Shown one piece after another: positions 63,993 to 64,000 of a stretch of DNA of 64,000 nt; the first letter of the stretch is position 1, and each line of letters starts with the position of its first letter. The translations under genes were made by a program, and so were the position numbers. The notes beneath the pieces were generated by a model that saw nothing but the letters and a program-made list of their open reading frames with translations, made no database searches and had not been told where the DNA came from. Origin of the DNA: Sva-07 sp963728355 (lineage in GTDB: Bacteria; Actinomycetota; Acidimicrobiia; Acidimicrobiales; Ilumatobacteraceae); assembly GCA_963728355.1 (NCBI GenBank), contig CAVSJQ010000014.1, positions 248,001 through 312,000 of the forward strand, written 5' to 3'.

Positions 63993-64000
63993 CGCAGCCC

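Overview
This is high-GC DNA from an actinobacterium, most likely an Ilumatobacter-like member of class Acidimicrobiia; no 16S gene is present and the class is an inference. The support is the gene order metG-tatD-(DPBB protein)-rsmA-ispE-glmU-prs-rplY-pth-mfd-mazG, the tiny actinobacterial ribosomal proteins bS22 and bL37, many GTG starts, and pervasive ATGA/GTGA stop-start overlaps.

Region 1 (about 1-31.9 kb) is a cell-surface polysaccharide locus. It holds a secreted beta-propeller/LamG protein, a lipoprotein, a Wzx-like flippase, a PAPS-type sulfotransferase, an APH-like kinase, a secreted repeat/beta-helix protein, a Wzy/WaaL-like polymerase or ligase, a Wzz/BY-kinase co-polymerase, two glycosyltransferases, a Gfo/Idh oxidoreductase and two paralogous polyprenyl-phosphate sugar transferases. 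Inside it lie cysD and cysNC (sulfate to PAPS), a CysQ-like PAP phosphatase and an Rrf2 regulator. cysD-cysNC-glycosyltransferase-oxidoreductase-AKR-like gene form a five-gene chain in which every junction overlaps by 1-4 bases. With a sulfotransferase nearby and no PAPS reductase in the window, the best reading is a locus for a sulfated exopolysaccharide. It ends with a sortase-type surface protein (SpaA and VaFE domains, LARTG motif).

Region 2 (31.9-44.7 kb) is mixed: VOC protein, bL37, serine hydrolase, PHP protein, AbiEi/DUF559 protein, the GTPase YchF, a frameshifted ThDP enzyme, a FetAB-like ABC exporter, DUF192, rsmI, a HAD phosphatase and a TesB-like thioesterase.

Region 3 (44.9-64 kb) is a housekeeping block running mostly rightward: translation (metG, rsmA, tRNA-Gln, rplY, pth, bS22), isoprenoid and envelope precursors (ispE, glmU), PRPP (prs), repair (mfd) and house-cleaning (MazG), then two leftward membrane-protein genes. 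Two features stand out: GlmU ends before its acetyltransferase active site, and an AbiEi/DUF559 gene bracketed by palindromic repeats splits the usual prs-rplY pair.

Non-coding sequence is rich in repeats: a dispersed roughly 55-bp palindrome (8 copies, 34-55 kb), an 83-bp hairpin tandem array, two places where a start-codon junction has been tandemly duplicated into chains of overlapping mini-ORFs, GGGGTCAGACCCC palindromes, and a three-copy fold-back repeat at 13.9-15.2 kb. At least ten single-base frameshifts break six genes, nearly all in the surface-polysaccharide half. They and the fold-back repeat may be assembly errors, so the broken genes are described as they would read when repaired.
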